Under the pieces are notes generated by a model, which did no database searches, was not told where the DNA came from, and saw nothing but the letters and a program-made list of their open reading frames with translations. From the NCBI GenBank assembly GCA_005877565.1, contig VBOK01000109.1, positions 1 through 11,756 of the forward strand: 11,756 nucleotides of DNA. The letters run 5' to 3'. Origin of the DNA: Nitrospirota bacterium (GTDB lineage: Bacteria > Nitrospirota > Nitrospiria > Nitrospirales > NS-4). The position numbers were made by a program, and so were the translations under genes. Positions 5,967 to 11,756 of this stretch are shown here, one piece after another; within the stretch, counting starts at the first letter, position 1; each line of letters begins with the position of its first letter.

Positions 5967-6208
5967 TACTTGAGTTCCTGTCCTCCCTGGGACTGGTCTC
6001 CAAATTCGTCCTCCTGGTCCTGTTGGTCTTCTCCATCGGGTCCTGGACCGTCATCCTCTACAAGTGGCGCTTCTTTCGCCGCCAGGAGGCCGCGGACCTG
6101 CGCTTCCTGAAGGCCTACCGTCGTCATGAGCACCCGCTCGAAGCCTCCCGCGAACTGCACCTTCACCGTGATAGCTCGGTGGCCGCGGTCTTCTCTGACG
6201 TCGCCCGG
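5966..6208 (+). pseudogene. tolQ: tolQ N-terminal part, no start codon, frameshifted
   Basis: This frame encodes the N-terminal part of a TolQ/ExbB/MotA-family proton channel subunit: LEFLSSLGLVSKFVLLVLLV, then FSIGSWTVILYKWRFFRRQEAADLRFL, the first membrane helix and start of the cytoplasmic region. No ATG, GTG or TTG lies at the expected start; the codon before CTT GAG TTC is ATA (5966-5968), immediately at the broken tRNA-Asp. The first usable in-frame start is TTG 6023, which would remove the first half of the helix. The TolQ-like reading ends near SDVAR (about 6208); after that the family match moves to another frame. About 15-20 residues of the cytoplasmic region seem to be missing at the join, judged against E. 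coli TolQ. Confidence 0.8.
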
Positions 6209-6567
6209 TGCTATCGACTGCGATGCAGGAACAAATCACCCGGACGGAAGCAGAGCTGCCATTTCTCGCCACGACCGGAAACGTCACCCCGTTCATCGGG
6301 CTGTTGGGGACCGTGCTCGGCATCATCGACGCCTTCCGGGAGATCGGTGTGCAGGGGACGGCCAGCATCGCGGCGGTCGCGCCGGGCGTGGCCGAGGCTC
6401 TGGTGGCGACGGCCGCCGGGCTGTTCACGGCCATTCCGGCGGTCATCGCGTACAATTATTTCCTGACGCGGGTCCGTAGGATGGCGTTCCAGATGGACCG
6501 CTTCGCGATCGAGCTGACCAACGCGCTGGAGACGCGTGGCATTCAAGAAGACGCGAGGCGACCATGA
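6208..6567 (+). CDS. tolQ: TolQ C-terminal part (broken gene)
   Basis: This frame (nominal GTG start at 6208, 119 residues) carries the C-terminal half of TolQ: LPFLATTGNVTPFIGLLGTV (end of cytoplasmic part and second membrane helix) and APGVAEALVATAAGLFTAIP (third helix). Threonines T35 and T68 have the same 33-residue spacing as the channel threonines T145 and T178 of E. coli TolQ. The half itself is well conserved, suggesting recent damage or a sequencing/assembly error rather than long decay. There is no Shine-Dalgarno at 6208, and a stop in this frame at 6196-6198 separates it from the N-terminal part. It overlaps the tolR start by four bases (ATGA). On its own it should not form a working TolQ. 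Confidence 0.82.
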   Translation: MLSTAMQEQITRTEAELPFLATTGNVTPFIGLLGTVLGIIDAFREIGVQGTASIAAVAPGVAEALVATAAGLFTAIPAVIAYNYFLTRVRRMAFQMDRFAIELTNALETRGIQEDARRP

Positions 6568-6983
6568 TCGAAGCTCGCCGCCGGCGCTTCATGGCCGAGA
6601 TCAACGTGATCCCGTTGGTGGACGTGGTGCTGGTGTTGCTCGTGATCTTCATGGTGACGGCTCCGATGCTCTACCGCGGCATGGACATCACGCTGCCCAG
6701 GTCGGCGACCAATACGATCAAGCCTGAGCAGCGCGTGGTGCTCACGGTCGAGCGGGATCGCCGCGTCTATATTGACAAGGATCCGGTCCCGCTGGGCCTG
6801 CTCCAGCCGAGGCTGGACGCGCTGCATCACAAAAACCCCCAGGTCGCGGTGTTTCTCCGAGCCGATCAGGCGGTTCCCTATGGGACGGTGGTGCAGGTCC
6901 TGGACAGCGTCAAGAAGGCGGGCATTGCAAAACTGGGCATGGTGACCGACCCGCTGAGTCCTCATGAGGAACGGATCCAATAG
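6564..6983 (+). CDS. tolR: TolR, ExbD/TolR-family motor subunit
   Basis: TolR is the partner of TolQ in the inner-membrane motor that uses proton flow to energise TolA. The 139-residue protein has a short basic cytoplasmic N-terminus (EARRRRFMAEINVIPLVD), one membrane helix (about 15-33, DVVLVLLVIFMVTAP) and a periplasmic domain. The proton-carrying aspartate is D20 in IPLVDVVLVLLV, equivalent to D23 of E. coli TolR. The periplasmic part shows VVLTVERDRRVYIDKDPV, then VAVFLRADQAVPYGTVVQVLDSVKKAGI, the usual family pattern, and the length is normal. The ATG overlaps the tolQ stop (ATGA), so translation was probably coupled to tolQ; the tolQ damage could therefore affect its expression. Confidence 0.93.
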   Translation: MIEARRRRFMAEINVIPLVDVVLVLLVIFMVTAPMLYRGMDITLPRSATNTIKPEQRVVLTVERDRRVYIDKDPVPLGLLQPRLDALHHKNPQVAVFLRADQAVPYGTVVQVLDSVKKAGIAKLGMVTDPLSPHEERIQ

Positions 6984-7005
6984 GGCGCTCGGCTGAGAGA
7001 TTCCC

Positions 7006-7890
7006 ATGACGGCCGGCCTCTCCCATGACATGCGGCGCACCGCCTTGGTCTCCCTGGTGGCCCATGTGGTCGCCTTGGTGGCGCTGACGACGGTCCCGTT
7101 GACGAAGATCCCCCCGAGGGGAGCCTCGGCCATCGAGGTCCTGCTCGTGTCGCAACCGTCGGCGCCGGTTCAGGTCGAGCAGGCCCCGGTCCCGCAGCCG
7201 AAGCCCACGCCGCCGCCCCATCAGCCGAAGACGGCCCCGGTTCTTCCGATGCCAAAGAGCCCGCCCAAACCTGTCACAGCGGCGCCGACCGAACCGTTAT
7301 CACCGAAGCGCCAGTCTTCAAGGGATCTTGCTGAGGCTTTCCAAAAAGCCGAGGACGCCCTTGCTAAGCCGCCGGTCACGAAGCCGCTTCCGCCGGCACA
7401 GTCCCCGGCGCCCCCGTCGAGGACGAGCGAGGAGATTAAGAAACTGCTCAATACGTTGCCGCTGCCGACGCCTGCGATGCCGAGCGACGCCACACCGGCT
7501 ACGAGGGAACTGGCCCCGGCGGTCGCGCGCGCCCCTCAGGGGACAGCGACAGTGGCCCGCCCTCCCACCGTGGAGCACTGCCCTCCCAAGGCGCGGACGT
7601 ATTGCCCGCTTCTTGAAGCGGCGATCAACCGGGTCTGGAACGCGGATACCAACCCCGCCGTTCGGCAGGTGCTCGAAAGCGCCGGCGATTCCACCGCCAC
7701 GATGAGGATCGTCATTCAACCGAACGGCGAGATCAGGGACATCGCCCTCTACAGGTCGTCGGGGAACGACGCGTACGACCGTGCGGTCGAGAGCGTGTTG
7801 CGGGAGCTCCAGCGTGTCCCCCCACTTCCTGACGAGATGAAGGGAGAGTCGTTTGTGGCGGTCACCAGCTTCACGTACACCAAGCAGTAG
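7006..7890 (+). CDS. tolA: TolA/TonB-like periplasm-spanning protein
   Basis: This 294-residue protein has the layout of TolA or TonB: an N-terminal membrane helix (about 12-31), a Pro-rich linker (about 50-140) that could span the periplasm, and a C-terminal TonB/TolA fold (about 190-294). S16 and H20 in the helix match the Ser-His contact motif by which TonB/TolA engages ExbBD or TolQR. The C-terminal domain contains TATMRIVIQPNGEIRDIALY and YDRAVESVLRELQRVPPLP. Two cysteines (EHCPPKARTYCPLL) near the domain start could form a disulfide. It lacks the long Ala/Lys/Glu helix of enterobacterial TolA and uses a TonB-like Pro linker, so its role as TolA rests on position between tolR and tolB. 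The start at 7006 has only a weak GAGAGA upstream; ATG 7030 is an alternative. Confidence 0.85.
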   Translation: MTAGLSHDMRRTALVSLVAHVVALVALTTVPLTKIPPRGASAIEVLLVSQPSAPVQVEQAPVPQPKPTPPPHQPKTAPVLPMPKSPPKPVTAAPTEPLSPKRQSSRDLAEAFQKAEDALAKPPVTKPLPPAQSPAPPSRTSEEIKKLLNTLPLPTPAMPSDATPATRELAPAVARAPQGTATVARPPTVEHCPPKARTYCPLLEAAINRVWNADTNPAVRQVLESAGDSTATMRIVIQPNGEIRDIALYRSSGNDAYDRAVESVLRELQRVPPLPDEMKGESFVAVTSFTYTKQ

Positions 7891-7905
7891 GACTCGTGAG
7901 CCCTT

Positions 7906-9243
7906 ATGGCACGTCGTGGTCAACGTTCCGCGGTACGCCGACCGGTCGGTCTGCTAGCGCTGTTGGTGGCGCTGGCGAGTTCGGCCGTGTTCGCAGTGGC
8001 GACCGGAGCGGTCGAGGTGTTCATCGACGCCACCCGTGGGGCGATCCAGAAGATCCCGATTGCGGTCTACAGTTTTAAGAGCGCGACTCCTGTGCCGGGG
8101 CAGCCTCCGGCGGACGTCCTGAAGGCCGATCTTCGCCGGTCGCTCCTCTTCGACGTCGCCGACCTGGAGCGTTTCGGCATCAAAGCGGAGGTGAACTCCC
8201 AGCCTGGGCCTGAGGCCCTTCAAAAGGCCGGCGAAGCGGGGCTGGCGGTGCAAGTCTGGGGGACGGTGGCGCCGCGCGGGAGCGAGATCGTCATGGAGGG
8301 GACCCTCTTCGAGTCCTCGCGCGGCGAAGTCGGACGCAAACGTTACGTCGGATCCGCCGAGGTGGTCCGGCACATGGTCCATCGCTTGGCTGACGAGATC
8401 GTCTTCCACTACACGGGGGAACAAGGGATTGCCCGCAGCCAGATCGCCTTCGTGTCGGAGAGAGACGGCGCCAAAGAGCTCTTTGTGATGGATTATGACG
8501 GGTATAACCGAAGGCGGTTGACCTTCGATGCGTCTTTGGACCTGGCGCCCGCGTGGTCGCCTGATAGGCGGCGTCTGGCGTTCGTGTCGTATCGCAAAGG
8601 GGATGATCCGCGGATTGAAGAGTTGGATCTGATAACCGGCGCCAGACGGACGCTCGTCGCATTTCCGGGTTTGAACATCACCCCGGATTGGTCGCCCAAC
8701 GGGGAAGAGTTGGCGTTTGCGACCACCAAGGACGGCAATTCGGAGATCTACAAGGTGGACAAGTACGGCAAGCGGTTCGAACGGCTGACCGACCATGGGG
8801 CCGCGGACCTCGCGCCGACGTGGTCGCCGACAGGCCGCGAACTCGCCTTCACTTCAGACCGGGGCGGCACGCCGCAGATCTTTCTCATGAGCGCGGACGG
8901 CACGAACGTCCGACCCTTGACCTATCGGGACCAACAGGGGGGCTATAATACGGCAGCCGCATGGTCGCCCAAAGGAGATTGGATCGCGTATGTGTGCCGC
9001 GACGAGCGGAGAATCCTCAAGCTCTGCCTGATCAGCCCCGATGGCCAGCAGTGGCGACAGTTGACGACCGGCAACAGCAACGACGAGTCGCCCTCGTGGT
9101 CGGCGGACGGGCGGCACATCGCATTCAGCTCCACTCGCAATGGGAGGCGGGACATCTATATGATCAACACCGATGGCACTGGCCTGGAACGGTTGACGAC
9201 CGGCGGGACGTCCAACGAAGATCCTGCATGGTCAGGGCCGTGA
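7906..9243 (+). CDS. tolB: TolB, periplasmic beta-propeller protein
   Basis: TolB is the periplasmic partner of Pal and TolA; it helps pull the outer membrane inward at the division site. The 445-residue protein has a basic N-terminus and hydrophobic signal segment (about 12-34, GLLALLVALASSAVFAVATG). The N-terminal alpha/beta domain covers about 36-165. It is followed by a propeller with repeated WSPxGxxLAF-type blades: AWSPDRRRLAFVS, DWSPNGEELAFAT, TWSPTGRELAFTS, AWSPKGDWIAYVC and SWSADGRHIAFSS, ending AWSGP. Length and blade count are normal for TolB. It begins 15 bases after the tolA stop; no clear Shine-Dalgarno is visible, so translation may rely on coupling. Confidence 0.95.
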   Translation: MARRGQRSAVRRPVGLLALLVALASSAVFAVATGAVEVFIDATRGAIQKIPIAVYSFKSATPVPGQPPADVLKADLRRSLLFDVADLERFGIKAEVNSQPGPEALQKAGEAGLAVQVWGTVAPRGSEIVMEGTLFESSRGEVGRKRYVGSAEVVRHMVHRLADEIVFHYTGEQGIARSQIAFVSERDGAKELFVMDYDGYNRRRLTFDASLDLAPAWSPDRRRLAFVSYRKGDDPRIEELDLITGARRTLVAFPGLNITPDWSPNGEELAFATTKDGNSEIYKVDKYGKRFERLTDHGAADLAPTWSPTGRELAFTSDRGGTPQIFLMSADGTNVRPLTYRDQQGGYNTAAAWSPKGDWIAYVCRDERRILKLCLISPDGQQWRQLTTGNSNDESPSWSADGRHIAFSSTRNGRRDIYMINTDGTGLERLTTGGTSNEDPAWSGP

Positions 9244-9270
9244 GCTATCCGTATCCCATGGGTGCCCGCC

Positions 9271-9298
9271 TTGACGTCACTTCGGGATTTGGTAAGAT
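9271..9298 (+). promoter_or_regulatory. Internal promoter before the pal genes
   Basis: TTGACG (9271-9276), 16 bases, TAAGAT (9293-9298), with TGG directly before the -10 (extended -10 type). It lies in the 86-base gap after tolB, the longest gap within the tolR-to-cpoB run. Transcription would start near 9305 and give a short leader to pal1. Confidence 0.5.
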
Positions 9299-9329
9299 CA
9301 GTGCCGACGGACAAGAGGAGAACGTGCGT

Positions 9330-9980
9330 ATGAGAAGTCTGACGGGACAGACAAGATACGTGATGGTGGCGGCGATGTTCGTGCTGGTCGGGGTCCTGGC
9401 CCTAGGAGGCTGCGCCAAGAAGAACGTGATGTCGTCCACGGAAGGCGCGGGCAAGACTCAGGCAGGGACGACGGAGGGAGGACCGAGCGGGTCCGGCGGG
9501 TCACTGGGCGAGAGCGGCAGCGCGCCGTTGCAGGGTTTCTCCAAGAGTCCGCCGGAGGAGGCGGTGAAACCTCCGACGCCACCGATGGTAGCCAAGGCCG
9601 ATCAAGGCGAGATTGCGGCACGCCAAGCGCGCGAAGCGGCGCAGCGGCGGCTCACAGACATCTATTTTGCGTATGATAAGTGGGCCCTCTCCAGCGAGGG
9701 GATGAAAAACTTGGCGCAGAGCGCCGAGGTTCTCAAACAGAATCCGGCGGCGAAGATCCTCATCGAGGGCCACTGCGACGAGCGCGGCAGCCGTGAATAC
9801 AACATGGTCTTAGGGGAGAAACGTGCCCAGGAGGCCCGGCGGTACCTCGAGTCGTTGGGGGTGAAGAACCCGGTCACCGTCACCAGTTATGGGAAAGAAC
9901 GTCCCGTGTGCACCGAGCCCGAGGAGTCCTGCTATTGGAAGAATCGTCGGGCGCACCTAGTATTGGAGGGTGAGAGATGA
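9330..9980 (+). CDS. pal: Pal-type peptidoglycan-associated lipoprotein 1
   Basis: This 216-residue outer-membrane lipoprotein of the OmpA-like family should bind peptidoglycan and TolB. The signal ends in the lipobox LGGC with C28 as the lipidated residue. A Gly/Ser/Pro-rich linker (about 29-95) contains PLQGFSKSPPEE and KADQGEIAARQAREA. The OmpA domain (about 108-216) shows IYFAYDKWALSSEG, then ILIEGHCDERGSREYN, VLGEKRAQEARRYL, and KNRRAHL; the EGHCDERG aspartate and the NRRA arginine are the usual peptidoglycan-binding positions. The frame is open much further upstream, but ATG 9330 is chosen because it begins a proper lipoprotein signal and follows AGAGGAG; GTG 9324 is also possible. It is longer than the next two Pal proteins because of its linker. 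Its stop overlaps pal2 (ATGA). Confidence 0.92.
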   Translation: MRSLTGQTRYVMVAAMFVLVGVLALGGCAKKNVMSSTEGAGKTQAGTTEGGPSGSGGSLGESGSAPLQGFSKSPPEEAVKPPTPPMVAKADQGEIAARQAREAAQRRLTDIYFAYDKWALSSEGMKNLAQSAEVLKQNPAAKILIEGHCDERGSREYNMVLGEKRAQEARRYLESLGVKNPVTVTSYGKERPVCTEPEESCYWKNRRAHLVLEGER

Positions 9981-11129
9981 GAAGCATAACAGCCTGGTCT
10001 GGTTGCAGCGCGCTGGCCTTGGGGCTGCTCTTCGCTCTGTCCGCCTGCTCGACGAAGGAGACGAGCAGCAGAACGACCCAACAGACGATCGACCAAACCG
10101 AAAAGGCTCCTCCTTTGCAGGGGTTTTCGAAAACTCCCTCAGAGGAGGTGGTACAGGCGCCCCCCACCGTGACGGCCAAGGCCGATCAAGGCGAGATCGC
10201 ACTTCGACAGGCGCGAGAGGCATTGAAGCGGGCACGCGGAGATGTCTACTTTGAGTTCGATCGCTGGGCGCTGACCAACGAGGGGAAGAAGAATCTGGCC
10301 GAGAGCGCGGCGGCGCTGAAGCAGAACCCTTCGGTGAAGATCCTCGTCGAGGGCCACTGCGACGAACGGGGCACCATTGAGTACAATCTTGTGCTGGGCG
10401 AGAAGCGGGCGCAAGAGACCCGACGCTACCTGCAGACCTTGGGAGTCACGAATCCGGTGGGCGTCACGAGTTACGGCAAGGAGCGGCCGGTGTGCACCGA
10501 GCACGACGAGTCCTGTTACTGGAAGAACCGCCGGGCGCACCTGGCATTGGAGGGTGAGAGATGAGAAGCATAACAGCCTGGTCTGGTTGCAGCGCGCTGG
10601 CCTTGGGGCTGCTCTTCGCTCTGTCCGCCTGCTCGACGAAGGAGACGAGCAGCAGAACGACCCAACAGACGATCGACCAAACCGAAAAGGCTCCTCCTTT
10701 GCAGGGGTTTTCGAAAACTCCCTCAGAGGAGGTGGTACAGGCGCCCCCCACCGTGACGGCCAAGGCCGATCAAGGCGAGATCGCACTTCGACAGGCGCGA
10801 GAGGCATTGAAGCGGGCACGCGGAGATGTCTACTTTGAGTTCGATCGCTGGGCGCTGACCAACGAGGGGAAGAAGAATCTGGCCGAGAGCGCGGCGGCGC
10901 TGAAGCAGAACCCTTCGGTGAAGATCCTCGTCGAGGGCCACTGCGACGAACGGGGCACCATTGAGTACAATCTTGTGCTGGGCGAGAAGCGGGCGCAAGA
11001 GACCCGACGCTACCTGCAGACCTTGGGAGTCACGAATCCGGTGGGCGTCACGAGTTACGGCAAGGAGCGGCCGGTGTGCACCGAGCACGACGAGTCCTGT
11101 TACTGGAAGAACCGCCGGGCGCACCTGGC
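9962..11129 (+). repeat. Perfect 584-bp tandem duplication covering pal2 and pal3
   Basis: Unit 1 is 9962-10545 and unit 2 is 10546-11129. Read side by side, the two units appear identical base for base, and the encoded proteins in several frames agree. The left edge lies in the last codons of pal1, where ATTGGAGGG begins. The right edge lies in the last codons of pal3, where the sequence changes to GTCGAAGAAGGG. Each unit carries a GGAGGG ribosome site and a pal body. Confidence 0.92.
9977..10564 (+). CDS. pal: Pal-type lipoprotein 2 (hybrid C-terminal tail)
   Basis: This 195-residue Pal lipoprotein has the lipobox LSAC with C24. A short linker carries PPLQGFSKTPSEE and KADQGEIALRQAREA, both shared with pal1. 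The OmpA domain (about 88-195) has VYFEFDRWALTNEG, ILVEGHCDERGTIEYN, LGEKRAQETRRYL and KNRRAHL. The ribosome site GGAGGG (9965-9970) lies inside the pal1 end at 6-base spacing, and the start overlaps the pal1 stop. The protein body is identical to Pal3, but the last residues (ALEGER) resemble Pal1 (VLEGER) instead of Pal3 (AVEEGKGK). This identifies it as the recombinant copy made when the duplication formed. It should be functional as encoded. Confidence 0.92.
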   Translation: MRSITAWSGCSALALGLLFALSACSTKETSSRTTQQTIDQTEKAPPLQGFSKTPSEEVVQAPPTVTAKADQGEIALRQAREALKRARGDVYFEFDRWALTNEGKKNLAESAAALKQNPSVKILVEGHCDERGTIEYNLVLGEKRAQETRRYLQTLGVTNPVGVTSYGKERPVCTEHDESCYWKNRRAHLALEGER

Positions 11130-11154
11130 AGTCGAAGAAGGGAAGGGGAAATGA
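10561..11154 (+). CDS. pal: Pal-type lipoprotein 3 (duplicate of pal2)
   Basis: This 197-residue protein is identical to Pal2 up to KNRRAHLA and differs only in the tail (VEEGKGK). It has the same lipobox LSAC (C24), linker and OmpA peptidoglycan-binding domain. It keeps what is probably the original 3' end, because its tail region supplies the purine-rich ribosome site (AAGGGG, 11143-11148) of the next gene. The start has GGAGGG (10549-10554) and overlaps the pal2 stop (ATGA), so all three pal genes are likely translated in a coupled row. Having no nucleotide differences from pal2, it is either a very recent duplicate, kept equal by gene conversion, or an assembly artefact. Confidence 0.92.
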   Translation: MRSITAWSGCSALALGLLFALSACSTKETSSRTTQQTIDQTEKAPPLQGFSKTPSEEVVQAPPTVTAKADQGEIALRQAREALKRARGDVYFEFDRWALTNEGKKNLAESAAALKQNPSVKILVEGHCDERGTIEYNLVLGEKRAQETRRYLQTLGVTNPVGVTSYGKERPVCTEHDESCYWKNRRAHLAVEEGKGK

Positions 11155-11756
11155 CAGGTCACCGCCCACGGGTCATGATCAGCCTCCTGGCGTCGAGCGT
11201 GGGATGGCTCTTAGTCGCCTGCGCGACGCAGGCGGACCTCCGCACGACGTCCCGGGACCTCCTGAGTAAGAATGAAGAGCTCCGCAGCGAGCTGAAGGAA
11301 GCCCGTCAACGCAGTGCCGAGTTGGAAACCGGCCTCCGCGAAATCAAAGGTCAGGACCTCTCTCAGATCCTCGGGCAGATGGAGACTCAACGCAGGGACA
11401 TCGAAACTCTCCAGAGCGCGCTGGATGACCAGAAGGCTCAGATTTATTCCCTTGAGAAGAAGCTTCAGGATCGCCTGGGCGGCTATGAAAAGCGCGCTGA
11501 GGCGACCGATAGGAGTGTGGACCAGGTGGCCGAGAAGGTCCGAGAGATCGGGACCAGGCTGTCGACCCAGGTGGATCAGCAGGCCGGGGCCTTGGGCAAG
11601 CTGGAGGAGGCGGTCAAACACACGGACCTCCAGATGCGAGCGCTTTCGACGGAGGTCAATCGGTTTCAGGGGGTGCTCGCAGAATTTGATAAGGTTCTCC
11701 GCGCGCTGAACGACAAGGCGATCGAGGTCGACCGGCGGGTCACCGAGTTGACCAGC
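11151..11756 (+). CDS. Coiled-coil lipoprotein, probable CpoB/YbgF (partial, runs off window)
   Basis: An open frame begins at ATG 11151, overlapping the pal3 stop, and continues without a stop for 202 codons to the window edge. The first residues give a lipoprotein signal (MISLLASSVGWLLVAC) with C24 as the likely lipidated residue. The rest is a long charged, heptad-like stretch (for example NEELRSELKEARQRSAELE, then TLQSALDDQKAQIYSLEKKL, then VDQVAEKVREIGTRLSTQVD), a clear coiled coil. In Tol-Pal clusters the gene after pal is usually cpoB/ybgF, which has an N-terminal coiled coil and C-terminal TPR repeats and links Tol-Pal to cell-wall synthesis. The TPR part would lie beyond the window, so the identity rests on position and coiled coil. 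Being a lipoprotein differs from E. coli CpoB, which is soluble. Confidence 0.75.
   Translation, partial: MTGHRPRVMISLLASSVGWLLVACATQADLRTTSRDLLSKNEELRSELKEARQRSAELETGLREIKGQDLSQILGQMETQRRDIETLQSALDDQKAQIYSLEKKLQDRLGGYEKRAEATDRSVDQVAEKVREIGTRLSTQVDQQAGALGKLEEAVKHTDLQMRALSTEVNRFQGVLAEFDKVLRALNDKAIEVDRRVTELTS

Noticed and set aside
5781..6110. An open frame spanning both tRNAs and the tolQ start
   Set aside because: It runs through tRNA sequence, and its downstream part is a shifted frame of tolQ with Ser/Trp/Pro-rich nonsense.
6190..6225. Programmed ribosomal frameshift in tolQ
   Set aside because: No slippery heptamer or stop codon closely following a slip site is seen, residues are missing at the join, and the gene also lacks a start codon; damage or assembly error fits better.
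8961..9329. A far-upstream start for pal1 inside tolB
   Set aside because: The extra N-terminus is tolB read in another frame; a lipoprotein signal begins at 9330 and has its own ribosome site.

Overview
The window reads as ordinary chromosomal DNA of a Gram-negative (diderm), GC-rich bacterium. The Tol-Pal layout, the Pal sequences with GHCDERG and KNRRAHL motifs, and the TonB-like TolA suggest Nitrospirota (Nitrospira-like). That placement is inference from family resemblance, not a search result. No rRNA, CRISPR array or complete insertion sequence was seen.

Left part (1-1821): a secreted GlcG/HbpS-type protein; a 230-base gap with a cloverleaf-like palindromic repeat and a REP-like word; a VapBC toxin-antitoxin pair whose promoter is covered by two operator-like sites; and a convergent small coiled-coil protein with a C-terminal membrane anchor. 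Middle (1843-5680): a CCA-adding enzyme (minus strand), a divergent 1-Cys peroxiredoxin with a clear promoter and terminator, a TVP38/DedA-like membrane protein (minus), and a XerD recombinase that carries a perfect palindrome inserted in frame. The two large minus-strand genes have near-identical sequences from the -10 box to the ATG (TACAAT or TATAAT, 9 bases, ATG, no Shine-Dalgarno), which suggests leaderless mRNAs.

Right part (5681-11756): a strong promoter, a complete tRNA-Val(UAC), then a tRNA-Asp(GUC) broken off in its T loop and joined to a tolQ that has no start codon and is frameshifted in the middle. The Tol-Pal envelope cluster follows: tolR, a TonB-like tolA, tolB, three pal lipoprotein genes in a row, and the start of a coiled-coil lipoprotein gene that is probably cpoB/ybgF and runs off the window. 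TolQ-TolR form the proton-driven inner-membrane motor, TolA spans the periplasm, and TolB and Pal link outer membrane and peptidoglycan during division. The second and third pal genes lie in a perfect 584-bp tandem duplication, and an internal promoter sits just before pal1.

No wholly new multi-gene system is evident. The most notable signals are the pal triplication with a traceable breakpoint, the tRNA-Asp/tolQ junction with the broken tolQ, the paired leaderless promoters, and the palindrome inside xerD.
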